DNA of 64,000 nucleotides from Photobacterium damselae. GTDB lineage: Bacteria; Pseudomonadota; Gammaproteobacteria; Enterobacterales; Vibrionaceae. Made by a program: the position numbers and the translations under genes. The notes beneath the pieces were generated by a model that searched no databases, was not told the DNA's origin, and saw only the letters and a program-made list of their open reading frames with translations. Below, piece by piece: positions 20,927-30,821 of the stretch; position 1 is the stretch's first letter; every line of letters starts with the position of its first letter. The DNA is taken from the NCBI RefSeq assembly GCF_003026815.1, contig NZ_PYOG01000001.1, forward strand, positions 124,001 to 188,000, in the 5' to 3' direction.

Positions 20927-21688
20927 GTGAATTACTCAATTGCTCAAGATGCCCTCAAAGATCGCGTAATCTTAGTGACAGGAGCTGGCGATGGTATTGG
21001 ACGAGAAGCTGCTATGCAGTATGCCGCTCACGGTGCTACTGTCATTTTACTGGGCCGTACAGTCGCTAAACTGGAAGCGGTTTATGATGAAATTGAGCAG
21101 CAAGGCTTTCCAACTCCGGCAATCATACCGATGGATCTGCTTGGCGCAACAAAGCAAAATTATCAGGATATGGCTGATACTATAAAACAACAGTTTGGTC
21201 GTTTAGATGGTGTATTGCATAGCGCAGGTCTACTTGGGGTTCTCAGCCCTTTTGACCAAATTGATGAAGCCAGCTTTGATGATGTGATGAAAGTAAACGT
21301 TAAAGCGCAGTTTTTAATGACTCAAGCGCTCCTACCTTTACTAAAACAAGCATCTGATGGCCGTATTATCTTTACCTCATCGACAGTTGGCCATATTGGC
21401 CGAGCATTTTGGGGCAGTTATGCGATTTCCAAGTTTGCAACCGAAGGGATGATGCAAGTTTTAGCTGATGAACTAACAAATACGAACGTGAAAGTTAATG
21501 CGATTAATCCAGGAGGTACTCGTACTGGCATGCGCGCTCAAGCCTTCCCTGCTGAGGATCCTAATCAATTAAAAACCCCTAAAGACATTATGCCCCTGTA
21601 TCTTTATTTGATGGCACCAGAAGGCGGTCATATTCACGGTGAATGTATTGATGCACAACCTAAACGCCAACCAGGTGCAGCAAGCTAA
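20927..21688 (+). CDS. yciK: Short-chain dehydrogenase YciK
   Basis: 253-aa classical SDR. Cofactor motif TGAGDGIGRE near residue 19, NAG-like HSAGLLG, catalytic Ser in FTSSTVGHIG and Tyr-x3-Lys in GSYAISKFA. Matches E. coli YciK over its full length; the substrate is not established. The start is GTG, preceded by AAGGA, and aligns with the E. coli N-terminus. In E. coli btuR follows yciK; here it is absent and a terminator follows. Confidence 0.92.
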   Translation: MNYSIAQDALKDRVILVTGAGDGIGREAAMQYAAHGATVILLGRTVAKLEAVYDEIEQQGFPTPAIIPMDLLGATKQNYQDMADTIKQQFGRLDGVLHSAGLLGVLSPFDQIDEASFDDVMKVNVKAQFLMTQALLPLLKQASDGRIIFTSSTVGHIGRAFWGSYAISKFATEGMMQVLADELTNTNVKVNAINPGGTRTGMRAQAFPAEDPNQLKTPKDIMPLYLYLMAPEGGHIHGECIDAQPKRQPGAAS

Positions 21689-21710
21689 TATTCAAATAAT
21701 TTTTCTGTAT

Positions 21711-21749
21711 TAAAAAGGCCGCTCTGTAAATTCAGAGCGGCCTTCTTAT
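21711..21749. terminator. Bidirectional terminator between yciK and rluB
   Basis: Stem GGCCGCTCTG / CAGAGCGGCC with AAAA before and TTCTT after, between convergent genes. Confidence 0.92.
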
Positions 21750-21771
21750 TATATCAACATACTCAAAATGA

Positions 21772-22929
21772 TTATTTACGAGTACGAGGCTTATTCGTTG
21801 GCTTAGAAGCTAGAGGGTTACGGCGATTTGCACCGTTACCTGCTGGCTTGCGAGCCTTATTACCGCCTTTGTTATCAGCGTCATTTTGACGAGGCTGACG
21901 ACGTGGCTTATTGTTTTCAGCTTTGTCCGCACCAGAATTACGTGTAGAAGGACGACGAGGCTTCTGATTACCAGCCTTATCCACATCGCTGCTACGCGTT
22001 GATGGACGGCGTGGTTTATCATTACCTGCTTTTTCTACATCACTATTGCGAGTAGTTGAACGACGATCATTACGACGACGAGAATTCGTATTATCTGCAC
22101 GCTCTTCAAAACGACGAACTGCACGACGAATTTGACGAACATTACGCTTACGTTTTTGACCTTCCACTGTTAATTCAGTTTCAGTCTCTGGTTGTAAGCC
22201 TACTAATTCACGTAGGTAGTTAACATCGTTAAGCTCAAGCTCCATCCAACCACCGCGAGGCAGTTCTTTGCTCAAGTAGATATCACCGTATCGTACACGC
22301 TTTAGACGGCTTACTGTTACGCCTTGAGAAGCCCATAGACGACGAACTTCGCGGTTACGGCCTTCAGTAATTACCACATAAAATGTGTGGTTCATACCTT
22401 CGCCACCAGCATAAACAACGTCTTCAAAACGTGCCATACCATCTTCTAGTTCAACACCACGAACAAGGTTACGAACCATATCTTCAGAGATTTCACCAAA
22501 GACACGAACCATATATTCACGTTGAACGCTATGGCTTGGGTGCATCAAACGGTTTGCTAATTCACCATCTGTAGTGAACAGCAACATACCCGATGTATTT
22601 GCATCAAGACGACCAACTGATACCCAACGACCATTATTTAAGCGAGGTAAGCGATCAAATACTGTACGACGACCTTCTGGATCGTGACGTGTACACAGTT
22701 CACCTTCTGGCTTGTTATATGCTAAAACACGGCATACTTCGTCAGTTGATGCGACAAGTTCAATGCGACGTCCGTCAATTCGCACAGAAGCAGTCATATC
22801 TTCTAGACGGTCGCCCAGTTTAGCTACATCGCCGTCAACACTTACTCGACCGTTTTGAATCATTAATTCAATTTCACGACGAGAACCTTGGCCAGCACGT
22901 GCTAGCACCTTCTGTAATTTTTCACTCAT
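21772..22929 (-). CDS. rluB: 23S rRNA pseudouridine(2605) synthase RluB
   Basis: 385-aa pseudouridine synthase. An S4 RNA-binding domain ([19 protein letters not shown]) is followed by the RsuA/RluB-type catalytic domain with the catalytic Asp in [12 protein letters not shown]. RluB modifies U2605 of 23S rRNA. The C-terminal ~130 residues are an extended, very basic, low-complexity tail. It holds three imperfect repeats of about 18 residues (core [18 protein letters not shown]), likely disordered and RNA-binding. Confidence 0.94.
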   Translation of the reverse strand: MSEKLQKVLARAGQGSRREIELMIQNGRVSVDGDVAKLGDRLEDMTASVRIDGRRIELVASTDEVCRVLAYNKPEGELCTRHDPEGRRTVFDRLPRLNNGRWVSVGRLDANTSGMLLFTTDGELANRLMHPSHSVQREYMVRVFGEISEDMVRNLVRGVELEDGMARFEDVVYAGGEGMNHTFYVVITEGRNREVRRLWASQGVTVSRLKRVRYGDIYLSKELPRGGWMELELNDVNYLRELVGLQPETETELTVEGQKRKRNVRQIRRAVRRFEERADNTNSRRRNDRRSTTRNSDVEKAGNDKPRRPSTRSSDVDKAGNQKPRRPSTRNSGADKAENNKPRRQPRQNDADNKGGNKARKPAGNGANRRNPLASKPTNKPRTRK

Positions 22930-23288
22930 TTTCAGACAAACCTTGTCGCCTTCACAGGCGTCGAAATCTTTATCAATAAACTATAAACATTAAACAAAAA
23001 TAATTTTGCTTAATCTGATGCCAATACAGCGACAATCGCTTGATGATAGTCAAAGCCATAAGTCATTGTTTTAATATTGAAAATCTAGTTTATTGTACCA
23101 TTTACATTTTTAGGGATCGCCAAGATGTTTTTTCAAACTATCTTAACAACAAATTAGCTCGCTATTATGCCAAAAATCCCATGTGCAAGCTATAAAAAAG
23201 ATAGCGGTCAATAGAACTTGTCCTAACCAGACAATATGCTACCGCCGCTATCTCAAAATCAATCTGAACTCAGCCTAGTTAAGGTCTC
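22930..23288. other. Non-coding region between rluB and yciO
   Basis: Contains the rluB promoter region and, at 23195-23262, the probable yciO terminator. No ORF or RNA gene is convincing. Confidence 0.45.
23195..23262 (-). terminator. Probable terminator of rnm-yciO with a long loop
   Basis: AGATAGCGG pairs with CCGCTATCT. On the minus strand the stem is followed by TTTTTTAT. The loop is unusually long (about 45 bases). Confidence 0.65.
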
Positions 23289-23912
23289 TTAACCTTCAAA
23301 AGGCGCGGGATCACCGGCACCAACACGAACAATTTCAATATCATCATTACTAAAATCGATAACCGTTGTTGGCTGCTCGCCTAAATAACCGCCATGAATA
23401 ATCAAATCGACCGCATGCTCTAACTTATCGCGGATCTCATCAGGATCAGACTCAGTCATCTCATGGTTCGGTAAAATCAAGCTGGTTGACATCATAGGCT
23501 CACCAAGTGCTGCCAATAAATCCAAGGCAATTTGATTATCTGGTACACGAATACCAATGGTTTTACGTTTTGGATTCATTAAGCGGCGAGGTACGTCTTT
23601 CGTTCCTTTAAAAATAAAGGTGTAAGCACCAGGTGTGTTGTTACGTAATAAACGAAACGCTGCATTATCCACACGAGCATAAAGCGAAATTTCAGAAAGA
23701 TCGCGACATAACAGCGTAAAATTATGCTTATCATTTAAACGACGAATTTGGCAGATACGCTCTAGCGCCGATTTATTTTCTAATTGGCAACCAAGGGCAT
23801 AACCGGAATCTGTCGGGTAAACAATAACGCCACCATTACGAATAATTTCAACCGCTTGATTGATTAAACGCGTTTGTGGGTTTTCTGGATGAACATAAAA
23901 AAACTGACTCAT
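23289..23912 (-). CDS. yciO: YciO, Sua5/TsaC-family protein
   Basis: 207-aa protein of the YrdC/Sua5 fold. The start MSQFFYVHPENPQ aligns with E. coli YciO and has a textbook GGAGG site; an upstream in-frame start at 23954 lies inside rnm and is rejected. The family makes threonylcarbamoyl-AMP for tRNA t6A; YciO itself is a paralogue of TsaC with weak or uncertain activity. It lies 19 bp downstream of rnm on the same strand, so they are co-transcribed. Confidence 0.93.
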   Translation of the reverse strand: MSQFFYVHPENPQTRLINQAVEIIRNGGVIVYPTDSGYALGCQLENKSALERICQIRRLNDKHNFTLLCRDLSEISLYARVDNAAFRLLRNNTPGAYTFIFKGTKDVPRRLMNPKRKTIGIRVPDNQIALDLLAALGEPMMSTSLILPNHEMTESDPDEIRDKLEHAVDLIIHGGYLGEQPTTVIDFSNDDIEIVRVGAGDPAPFEG

Positions 23913-23931
23913 ATTTCCTCCAATCACGAGA

Positions 23932-24801
23932 TTAGACGTGAGGTTGCTCAACATCTTCTCGTTTTTTCTCTACCGTCCAATCGTGCCAAATCGGTACAAC
24001 ATCTTTAGGCAGCCATAAGTTACGGCCAAGCTCTGTCCATGGAGATTGATAATGAAAATCAGAGCCTTGAGAAGCTAATAAATGATACGTGATCGCGTAA
24101 TCCCCTAAGGTACGACGCTCCTGCGGTCCTTGCTGAGGTTGTGCTACTTCAATAGCATCACCTTTTGCTTCTATAAAACAGGCAATCAGGCGCTTAAGCC
24201 ATTTTGCTGTCATCTTGTAACGACCTGGGTGGGCAATAACCGCTTTACCCCCAGAGGCATGAATCGCAGTAACTGCCTCGGCAATCGTACACCAATTGGG
24301 TGGCACATAACCGGGATTACCACGAGTTAAGAATTTCTTAAATACCGCCTGCATCGTTTTAGCGTGCTCTTGCTCAACCAACCATTGTGCAAAATGAGCA
24401 CGAGTGATTGTTTCACCATTCGCTAATTGAGAAGCTCCTTCAAATGCCCCTTCAATACGGTTTTTGGCAAGGCGCTCACCAATTTCTTGCGCTCGCTTAT
24501 GACGGCGCTCAGCTTGCTCAGCAATAAGTTGCGTCATAGCTGGATGCATCGGATCAATATTAAGTCCAACTATATGTATATCAAAATTTTGCCAAACCGT
24601 TGATATTTCTATGCCATTAATCAAAGTTATTGGCAAATTTTGTTGGTCAATCACATCTTGTGCGATAGGCAACGCTGCCACAGTGTCGTGGTCAGTAATA
24701 GCAAGCACATCAACGCGTCTCTCTACCGCTCGCTTAACCAATTCTTCTGGGGTTAAGCGACCATCAGAAGCCGTCGTGTGCGTATGGAGATCAAATAACA
24801 T
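23932..24801 (-). CDS. rnm: PHP-domain 5'-3' exoribonuclease RNase AM (YciV)
   Basis: 289-aa PHP-family phosphoesterase. Metal-binding motifs are [11 protein letters not shown] near the N-terminus, AITDHDT, IAHPGRY and GSDFH. E. coli YciV (RNase AM) matures the 5' ends of rRNAs and degrades 3',5'-bisphosphate nucleotides. Divergent from the trp operon, whose operator begins about 30 bp upstream of this start, so TrpR could affect both. Order rnm-yciO-rluB matches E. coli. Confidence 0.93.
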   Translation of the reverse strand: MLFDLHTHTTASDGRLTPEELVKRAVERRVDVLAITDHDTVAALPIAQDVIDQQNLPITLINGIEISTVWQNFDIHIVGLNIDPMHPAMTQLIAEQAERRHKRAQEIGERLAKNRIEGAFEGASQLANGETITRAHFAQWLVEQEHAKTMQAVFKKFLTRGNPGYVPPNWCTIAEAVTAIHASGGKAVIAHPGRYKMTAKWLKRLIACFIEAKGDAIEVAQPQQGPQERRTLGDYAITYHLLASQGSDFHYQSPWTELGRNLWLPKDVVPIWHDWTVEKKREDVEQPHV

Positions 24802-24812
24802 ACATTTACATC

Positions 24813-24850
24813 TTGACTTTGCATTTACATACTAGTTTACTAGTACACAG
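24813..24850 (+). promoter_or_regulatory. trp promoter and TrpR operator
   Basis: TTGACT (24813-24818), 17-bp spacer, TTTACT (24836-24841). The palindrome ACTAGTTTACTAGT (24831-24844) overlaps the -10 and differs by one base from the core of the E. coli trp operator. Spacing and placement are the same as in E. coli, so TrpR with tryptophan should repress here. Confidence 0.93.
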
Positions 24851-24894
24851 ATACCTAATACACGTTTGCACTACATCTCTTAGGATTTTTTAAC

Positions 24895-24972
24895 ATGGTA
24901 CAGCAATTTCACTTACAAAACCGAACTTTATTCACCTCTTGGTGGTGGCACTTCCCTACCAGGGTGGTGTGA
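24895..24972 (+). CDS. trpL: trp operon leader peptide TrpL
   Basis: 25-codon ORF with three consecutive Trp codons (TGGTGGTGG, codons 16-18) and stop TGA, preceded by AGGA. It lies between the trp promoter and a terminator hairpin. Ribosome stalling at the Trp codons when tryptophan is short should prevent the attenuator from forming. Too short for ordinary gene callers. Confidence 0.93.
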   Translation: MVQQFHLQNRTLFTSWWWHFPTRVV

Positions 24973-24996
24973 GTTTCTGTACCTAACATAAATTCA

Positions 24997-25023
24997 TAAA
25001 GCCCGCTGAGTGTGGGCTTTTTC
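24997..25023 (+). terminator. trp attenuator
   Basis: AAGCCCGC / GTGGGCTT stem followed by TTTTTC, 26 bases after trpL. The GC-rich segment TACCAGGGTGGTG just before can form competing structures, consistent with attenuation. Confidence 0.85.
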
Positions 25024-25096
25024 ATACCTAAATGTAGCCCATTACTTGATTCTTGATACCACATATTCAGCGCGACAAGATAACAAGGAACTGACA

Positions 25097-26110
25097 ATGA
25101 TTATTGTATTAAAACCTCAAGCTACTGAAAAACAAGCCAAAGAATTATTAGCAAAAATTGAATCTGCTGGGCTAAAACCACTGTATATGCCAGGGGTTGA
25201 ACGTATTGTCTTAGGCGCATTAGGTGATGAACGTAAATTACAAACAATGAATTTTGAAGCGTATCCCTTTGTCGAAAACGTCAAACCTATTTTGACTAAA
25301 TACAAAATGGTAAGTCGTGAAGTTCAAGCACACGACACTCAGGTTAGATTTGGTAATGCGGTTATAGGTGGAGACAAGTTTGCCGTCATTGCAGGGCCAT
25401 GTTCCGTAGAATCGGAGCAGCAATTGTTGTCGGTGGCTGAAATGGTAAAACAATATGGTGCTATCGCTTTACGTGGTGGTGCTTATAAACCCCGAACTAG
25501 CCCCTATGATTTTCAAGGACTTGGCGAAACAGGACTTCAGCTTCTTCAACAAGCAAATCAACAGCTGGGGTTACCAACGGTTTCTGAAGTAATGGATATC
25601 AGCCAACTTGACATTATGTGCCAATACGTTGATTGTTTACAAATTGGCGCAAGAAATATGCAAAATTACGGTTTACTTAAAGCCGTTGGCGAAAGCGGTA
25701 AACCGGTATTACTTAAGCGAGGCCTTGCTGCAACTATTGAAGAGCTGCTGCTTGCTGCTGAATATATCTATGACGCCGGTAACCCTAATATTATTTTATG
25801 TGAACGAGGTATTCGAACCTTTGAAACCGCAACGCGTAATACTCTGGACTTAAACGCCGTTGCTTATTTAAAACAGCGCAGCCATTTGCCTGTTGTTGTT
25901 GACCCGAGCCATGGAACTGGCGTCCGTGAGTTAGTGATTCCACTGTCACGAGCTGCAGTTGCCGTTGGTGCTGATGGCATTATTGTGGAGACACATCTCA
26001 ATCCATGCCAAGCACTATCTGATGGTCATCAAGCACTAACAGGCCCAATGTTTGCGCAACTTATGGATGAAATAACGCCGTTTGTTGAGGCGGCGGGGAG
26101 AACGCTGTAA
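25097..26110 (+). CDS. 3-deoxy-7-phosphoheptulonate (DAHP) synthase, AroA(beta)/TIGR01361 type
   Basis: 338-aa DAHP synthase, first step of the shikimate pathway (PEP + erythrose 4-phosphate). Residues about 1-68 form a ferredoxin-like regulatory domain. The TIM barrel follows with [43 protein letters not shown] and [10 protein letters not shown]. This is the Thermotoga/Bacillus-like type, not the E. coli AroF/G/H type. Start ATG 25097 has AAGGA; a longer reading from 25010 overlaps the attenuator and is rejected. It is the first structural gene of the trp operon and its stop overlaps the trpE start, so its synthesis should follow tryptophan control. Confidence 0.9.
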   Translation: MIIVLKPQATEKQAKELLAKIESAGLKPLYMPGVERIVLGALGDERKLQTMNFEAYPFVENVKPILTKYKMVSREVQAHDTQVRFGNAVIGGDKFAVIAGPCSVESEQQLLSVAEMVKQYGAIALRGGAYKPRTSPYDFQGLGETGLQLLQQANQQLGLPTVSEVMDISQLDIMCQYVDCLQIGARNMQNYGLLKAVGESGKPVLLKRGLAATIEELLLAAEYIYDAGNPNIILCERGIRTFETATRNTLDLNAVAYLKQRSHLPVVVDPSHGTGVRELVIPLSRAAVAVGADGIIVETHLNPCQALSDGHQALTGPMFAQLMDEITPFVEAAGRTL

Positions 26111-27768
26111 TGACGTATAAGGATAGTACGCCACAAGCCTCTGCTCAGCTTGAAGTGTTGGCACTAGAAGTCCCTTATGTTGCTGACCCAACAGAGCTCT
26201 ACTATGCTCTGTGTGGGCAAAGTACGAATAGTCTTCTCTTGGAATCGGCTGAAGTAGATTCCAAACAGAATTTAAAAAGCCTGATGCTGATTGATGCTGC
26301 GGTGCGTATTGTCTGTCGAGGTCATCAAGTCGATTTTGAAGCTCTGACCTTAAATGGTGAAAATGTATTAGCCAGTTTGGTTGATAGCCTTGATCCATCC
26401 CTGATTACACAACAATCACGCAAAACACTCACCTTAAGCTATCTCTCACATCATCAAGACACCGAATTAGATGAAGATAGCCGCTTACGTCAAGCATCTA
26501 ATTTCGATGCCCTACGTGCTGTACAGCAACTGTATCCAACCACGGCTTTACCCCATGATGCCCTATTTTTAGCCGGACTCTTTGCCTACGATCTTGTGGC
26601 TGCATTTGAACCCTTGCCAGAGGTAGATGCTAAAACTCAATGCCCTGATTATGTGTTTTATGTGGCAGAAACGTTATTGGTTATGGATCACCAAAAACGT
26701 AAAAGCAAACTGCAAGCGTCATTGTTTAGCCACCAATCATCAGAGGATTCACCAAGCGATAGCTCTCACTATGCACACAACTACCATGAATTAAGTCGTC
26801 GTATTCAGGCAATCAAAGAGCAATGTTTAACTAAGATCACTGTACCACCAGCCCCTGTGATGACCGACTTAGCACCCACAACAAATGTTAGTGATGAGCA
26901 ATTCTGTCAACAGGTCAACTTTCTTAAACAACATGTGATTGCAGGTGATATTTTCCAAGTCGTGCCATCGCGCCAATTTACTCTGCCATGCCCCGACCCG
27001 TTGGCAGCTTATCGAGCCCTAAAGCAGGGTAATCCGAGTCCTTATATGTTTTATTTGCGCGATCAAGATTTCACCTTATTTGGCGCATCTCCTGAAAGTG
27101 CATTGAAATACAGCAAAGCAACCAATCAAGTTGAGATTTACCCCATAGCAGGAACCCGACCTCGAGGTAAAAACCGTGATGGTTCAATTAATTTAGACCT
27201 AGATGGGCGTATTGAACTGGAACTTCGCTGCGATGTAAAAGAAAAAGCTGAACACATGATGCTGGTCGATTTAGCACGCAATGACGTTGCCAGAATCAGT
27301 GAACCAGGCTCTCGTTATGTTGCTGATTTACTTAAAGTCGACCGTTATAGTCACGTGATGCATTTAGTCTCAAGAGTTGTCGGCCAGTTAAGAAGCGACC
27401 TTGATGCTCTTCACGCCTATCAAGCTTGTATGAATATGGGCACGCTGACAGGGGCACCAAAAATTCGAGCCATGCAACTGATCCGCCAAGTCGAGCAGCA
27501 AAGAAGAGGTAGCTATGGCGGTGCAGTCGGCTACCTTACTGGCACAGGAGACATGGATACTTGCATCGTGATCCGCTCTGCCTATGTAGAAAACGAGGTG
27601 GCAACGGTTCAAGCGGGCGCAGGAGTCGTGTACGACTCCATACCTCAGGCTGAAGCCGATGAAACACGAGCCAAAGCGCAAGCTGTGATCAGAGCCATAC
27701 AGCAGGCCCATTCAACTTCGGCAAACAGCTTGAGGAGTCAAAACTCAAAGGAGTCACATAATGAATAA
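26110..27768 (+). CDS. trpE: Anthranilate synthase component I
   Basis: 552-aa chorismate-utilising enzyme making anthranilate with ammonia supplied by TrpG. The tryptophan-feedback motif LLLESAEV is near residue 40. The catalytic chorismate-binding part includes GDIFQVVPSRQF, PIAGTRPRGKNRDG, LVDLARNDVARI and GTLTGAPKIRAMQL. It starts in a TAATG overlap with the DAHP synthase gene and overlaps trpG by 8 bases, indicating tight translational coupling. Confidence 0.97.
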   Translation: MTYKDSTPQASAQLEVLALEVPYVADPTELYYALCGQSTNSLLLESAEVDSKQNLKSLMLIDAAVRIVCRGHQVDFEALTLNGENVLASLVDSLDPSLITQQSRKTLTLSYLSHHQDTELDEDSRLRQASNFDALRAVQQLYPTTALPHDALFLAGLFAYDLVAAFEPLPEVDAKTQCPDYVFYVAETLLVMDHQKRKSKLQASLFSHQSSEDSPSDSSHYAHNYHELSRRIQAIKEQCLTKITVPPAPVMTDLAPTTNVSDEQFCQQVNFLKQHVIAGDIFQVVPSRQFTLPCPDPLAAYRALKQGNPSPYMFYLRDQDFTLFGASPESALKYSKATNQVEIYPIAGTRPRGKNRDGSINLDLDGRIELELRCDVKEKAEHMMLVDLARNDVARISEPGSRYVADLLKVDRYSHVMHLVSRVVGQLRSDLDALHAYQACMNMGTLTGAPKIRAMQLIRQVEQQRRGSYGGAVGYLTGTGDMDTCIVIRSAYVENEVATVQAGAGVVYDSIPQAEADETRAKAQAVIRAIQQAHSTSANSLRSQNSKESHNE

Positions 27769-28390
27769 TACTCACATTGTTTTACTCGATAACTATGACT
27801 CTTTCACTTACAACCTAGTCGACCAATTTCGCTCGCTTGGCCACTCGGTTACCGTATTTCGCAACAGTGCTGATGCTTACCGACTCGCACAACATATTCA
27901 AGCATTCCCTAATGCCGTATTGGTTTTATCCCCAGGACCAGGAGCGCCAAATGATGCGGGATGCATGCCACACCTAATTGAGTTAATGAAAGGAAAAGTG
28001 CCGATTTTAGGGATCTGCCTTGGGCATCAGGCAATCGTTGAATCTTATGGTGGCACTGTAGCAGGCGCGGGTGAAATCATGCATGGTAAGGCTGATATGC
28101 TTGAGCATAATGGTCATAGGATTTTTGGCGATCTGCCCTCTTCTTTTCCCATTGCTCGTTACCACTCATTGGTTGCAACCCAAGTTGTTGAACCATTGCA
28201 TGTTATTGCAAAAGCCAATCAACTCATTATGGCGGTTGTTCATGAGCAAGATAAAGTGTGCGGATTTCAATTTCATCCTGAGTCAATTCTCACCACTCAA
28301 GGAGCTCAACTGTTAGCGCAGACGCTTGATTGGATATCACGCCCTACAACACCACTCGATCTGACCACACCAGCACAGAATCAAGGATGA
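27761..28390 (+). CDS. trpG: Anthranilate synthase component II (glutamine amidotransferase)
   Basis: 209-aa class I glutamine amidotransferase releasing ammonia for TrpE. The nucleophile Cys lies in ILGICLGHQAI and the His-Glu pair in QFHPESILT. It is a separate gene here, unlike the fused TrpG-TrpD of E. coli. The short C-terminal extension rich in Thr/Pro may be what remains of a linker. trpD follows after 4 bases. Confidence 0.96.
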   Translation: MNNTHIVLLDNYDSFTYNLVDQFRSLGHSVTVFRNSADAYRLAQHIQAFPNAVLVLSPGPGAPNDAGCMPHLIELMKGKVPILGICLGHQAIVESYGGTVAGAGEIMHGKADMLEHNGHRIFGDLPSSFPIARYHSLVATQVVEPLHVIAKANQLIMAVVHEQDKVCGFQFHPESILTTQGAQLLAQTLDWISRPTTPLDLTTPAQNQG

Positions 28391-28394
28391 TATT

Positions 28395-29402
28395 ATGACG
28401 GTACATGAACTGACCAATAAACTGTTACAACAAGAATCACTCGATCAAACAGAAAGTTATCAGCTGTTTGATGCGATCATTAAAGGCGAAGTTGAGCCTG
28501 TGGTGTTATCTGCTGTTTTAACCGCACTCAAAATTAAAGGGGAAACCCCAAGTGAAATAGCAGGAGCTGCGAGCGCACTTCAAGACAATGCCAACAATTT
28601 TCCAACCCCAGATTATGATTTTGCCGATATTGTTGGTACCGGAGGCGATGGCGCAAATACCATTAATATTTCAACCACAGCAGCCTTTGTAGCCAGTGCT
28701 TGTGGCGTAAAAGTAGCCAAGCATGGTAACCGCGGCGTTTCGAGTCAGTCAGGTTCATCTGATCTACTGGATAAATTTGGTATTGATTTAGCCATGACGG
28801 CACAAGAGGCTCGTAAAGCGCTCGATGAATTGGGGATCTGTTTCTTGTTTGCCCCGCAATATCATCAAGGCGTACGTCATGCGATGCCCGTGCGTCAAAG
28901 TTTAAAAACTCGTACCATCTTCAATTTGCTTGGCCCCTTAATTAACCCCGCTAAGCCGACCATTGAATTAATGGGGGTCTACTCACCAGAATTGGTTCTT
29001 CCTATCGCCAAAACCATTGCAACATTAGGTTTTAAACGCGCTGCCGTTGTCCATGGCTCAGGTTTGGATGAAGTTGCCATTCATGGTGAAACCTTAGTCG
29101 CTGAAATTATTAACGGTGAAATTAAACAATACACGGTAACGCCAGCAGATTTTGGTTTGGATACCTACCCTCTTGAAGCGATAAAAGGTGGTAGCCCAGA
29201 GGAAAATCGAACCATCATCCAACATATTTTAACTGGTAAAGGCACTCCAGCTCAGGAGGCCGCTGTCGCCGTTAATGTTGCTTTACTGCTTCGTCTCTTT
29301 GGTCACGAAGATCTAAAAGCTAACACAGAAAAAGCGCTGACAATTATGAAAACCGGTGTTGCCTACCATCTAGTAGAACAACTGGCTGCAAGGGGAAAAT
29401 AA
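28395..29402 (+). CDS. trpD: Anthranilate phosphoribosyltransferase
   Basis: 335-aa enzyme transferring phosphoribose from PRPP to anthranilate. The PRPP motif DIVGTGGDGANTINIST and the block KHGNRGVSSQSGSSDLL are intact, as is NLLGPLINPAKP. Stand-alone form. Spaced 3 bases from trpC/F. Confidence 0.96.
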   Translation: MTVHELTNKLLQQESLDQTESYQLFDAIIKGEVEPVVLSAVLTALKIKGETPSEIAGAASALQDNANNFPTPDYDFADIVGTGGDGANTINISTTAAFVASACGVKVAKHGNRGVSSQSGSSDLLDKFGIDLAMTAQEARKALDELGICFLFAPQYHQGVRHAMPVRQSLKTRTIFNLLGPLINPAKPTIELMGVYSPELVLPIAKTIATLGFKRAAVVHGSGLDEVAIHGETLVAEIINGEIKQYTVTPADFGLDTYPLEAIKGGSPEENRTIIQHILTGKGTPAQEAAVAVNVALLLRLFGHEDLKANTEKALTIMKTGVAYHLVEQLAARGK

Positions 29403-29405
29403 CCC

Positions 29406-30821
29406 ATGACAATGGAAACCGTATTACAAAAAATCGTTGCCGATAAACGTCTATGGGTAGAAGCACGAAAAAAATTGCAGCCGCTTACTGGCTTTAAGTC
29501 GGCAGTTAAAACCTCTGATCGCAGTTTTTATCAAGCATTAAAACAGCAGCCCGTAGCCTTTATTCTCGAATGCAAAAAAGCATCACCATCAAAGGGATTA
29601 ATTCGTGCTGATTTTAATCTTGATGCTATCGCAAAAGTTTACCGCCGTTATGCCAGTGCGATTTCAGTCCTTACTGATGAAAAGTATTTCCAAGGCCAAT
29701 TTGAATTTATCACTCACGTCAGAGAGCAAGTTGAACAGCCTGTACTTTGCAAAGACTTTATGATCGATCCCTATCAAGTCTACTTAGCTCGCTATTATCA
29801 AGCCGATGCGATTTTATTGATGCTGTCAGTCCTTGATGATGAAACGTACCAACAATTATCAACCCTAGCTCATCAACTGGGTATGGGCGTATTAACCGAA
29901 GTCAGTACAGAAGATGAGTTACAAAGAGCCATCGATTTAAAAGCGACCGTAGTTGGGATCAATAATCGTAATTTGCGCGATCTTTCTATTGATCTAAATC
30001 GCACTAAACAACTTGCGCCAAAGCTACCTAATGGTGTCACCGTCATTTCAGAATCGGGAATTTACAATAATCAGCAAGTACGAGAACTGGCCCAGTATGC
30101 CGATGGCTTTTTAATTGGTAGCGCTTTAATGGCTGAAAACGATCTGGAACTGGCCGTGCGAAAGGTCATCTTAGGCGAAAACAAAGTATGTGGTCTAACC
30201 CACTCTGATGATGCCAGTTATGCGTACCAATCAGGCGCTTATTATGGTGGCTTAATTTTTGCGAAAGCATCACCTCGTGCCATCAGTAATGAACAAGCAA
30301 GAATGGTGATAAGTGGTGCCCCTCTTAAGTATATCGGGGTATTCCAAAACCAAACTAGTGAAGAAATTGTTCAGACTGTTAAAGCTCTGGGTCTTTATGG
30401 CGTACAGCTGCATGGGCAAGAAGATACCGCTTATATTGCTGAGCTAACCAAACAGCTGCAAGAAAGCCAGATTACTTGTCAACTATGGAAAGCCTATGGC
30501 ATCGCAGGAGAGCAACTTCCAGACTTTCTTCCTGATGTTGATCGCCATTTACTCGATTGTAAAGTCGGCCAGCAACTGGGTGGTACTGGACAGCGATTTG
30601 ACTGGTCATTACTAGATTCATTATCCGAACAACAAAAATCCCAGTTAATGATCGCAGGTGGTATCAACCCAAGTAATGCTTTTATAGCAATTCAGATTCA
30701 CTGTGCTGGCTTAGATCTTAACTCAGGCGTTGAGATCAAACCGGGACAGAAAGATCCTCAAAAATTACAAGCAGCATTTGCGGCAATCAGACAAATTAAG
30801 GAAAACCGTCATTATGAGTAA
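29406..30821 (+). CDS. trpCF: Bifunctional indole-3-glycerol-phosphate synthase / phosphoribosylanthranilate isomerase
   Basis: 471-aa fusion as in E. coli TrpC. The N-terminal IGPS barrel (to about 255) has [25 protein letters not shown] and INNRNLRDL. The C-terminal PRAI barrel (about 256-465) begins with [10 protein letters not shown] and contains [10 protein letters not shown] and LAGGINP-like [10 protein letters not shown]. Each performs one of two consecutive steps from phosphoribosylanthranilate to indole glycerol phosphate. Its end overlaps the trpB start. Confidence 0.96.
   Translation: MTMETVLQKIVADKRLWVEARKKLQPLTGFKSAVKTSDRSFYQALKQQPVAFILECKKASPSKGLIRADFNLDAIAKVYRRYASAISVLTDEKYFQGQFEFITHVREQVEQPVLCKDFMIDPYQVYLARYYQADAILLMLSVLDDETYQQLSTLAHQLGMGVLTEVSTEDELQRAIDLKATVVGINNRNLRDLSIDLNRTKQLAPKLPNGVTVISESGIYNNQQVRELAQYADGFLIGSALMAENDLELAVRKVILGENKVCGLTHSDDASYAYQSGAYYGGLIFAKASPRAISNEQARMVISGAPLKYIGVFQNQTSEEIVQTVKALGLYGVQLHGQEDTAYIAELTKQLQESQITCQLWKAYGIAGEQLPDFLPDVDRHLLDCKVGQQLGGTGQRFDWSLLDSLSEQQKSQLMIAGGINPSNAFIAIQIHCAGLDLNSGVEIKPGQKDPQKLQAAFAAIRQIKENRHYE

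Noticed and set aside
25010-25096. Upstream extension of the DAHP synthase to 25010
   Set aside because: It would start within the trp attenuator; ATG 25097 has a good ribosome site and the family N-terminus.
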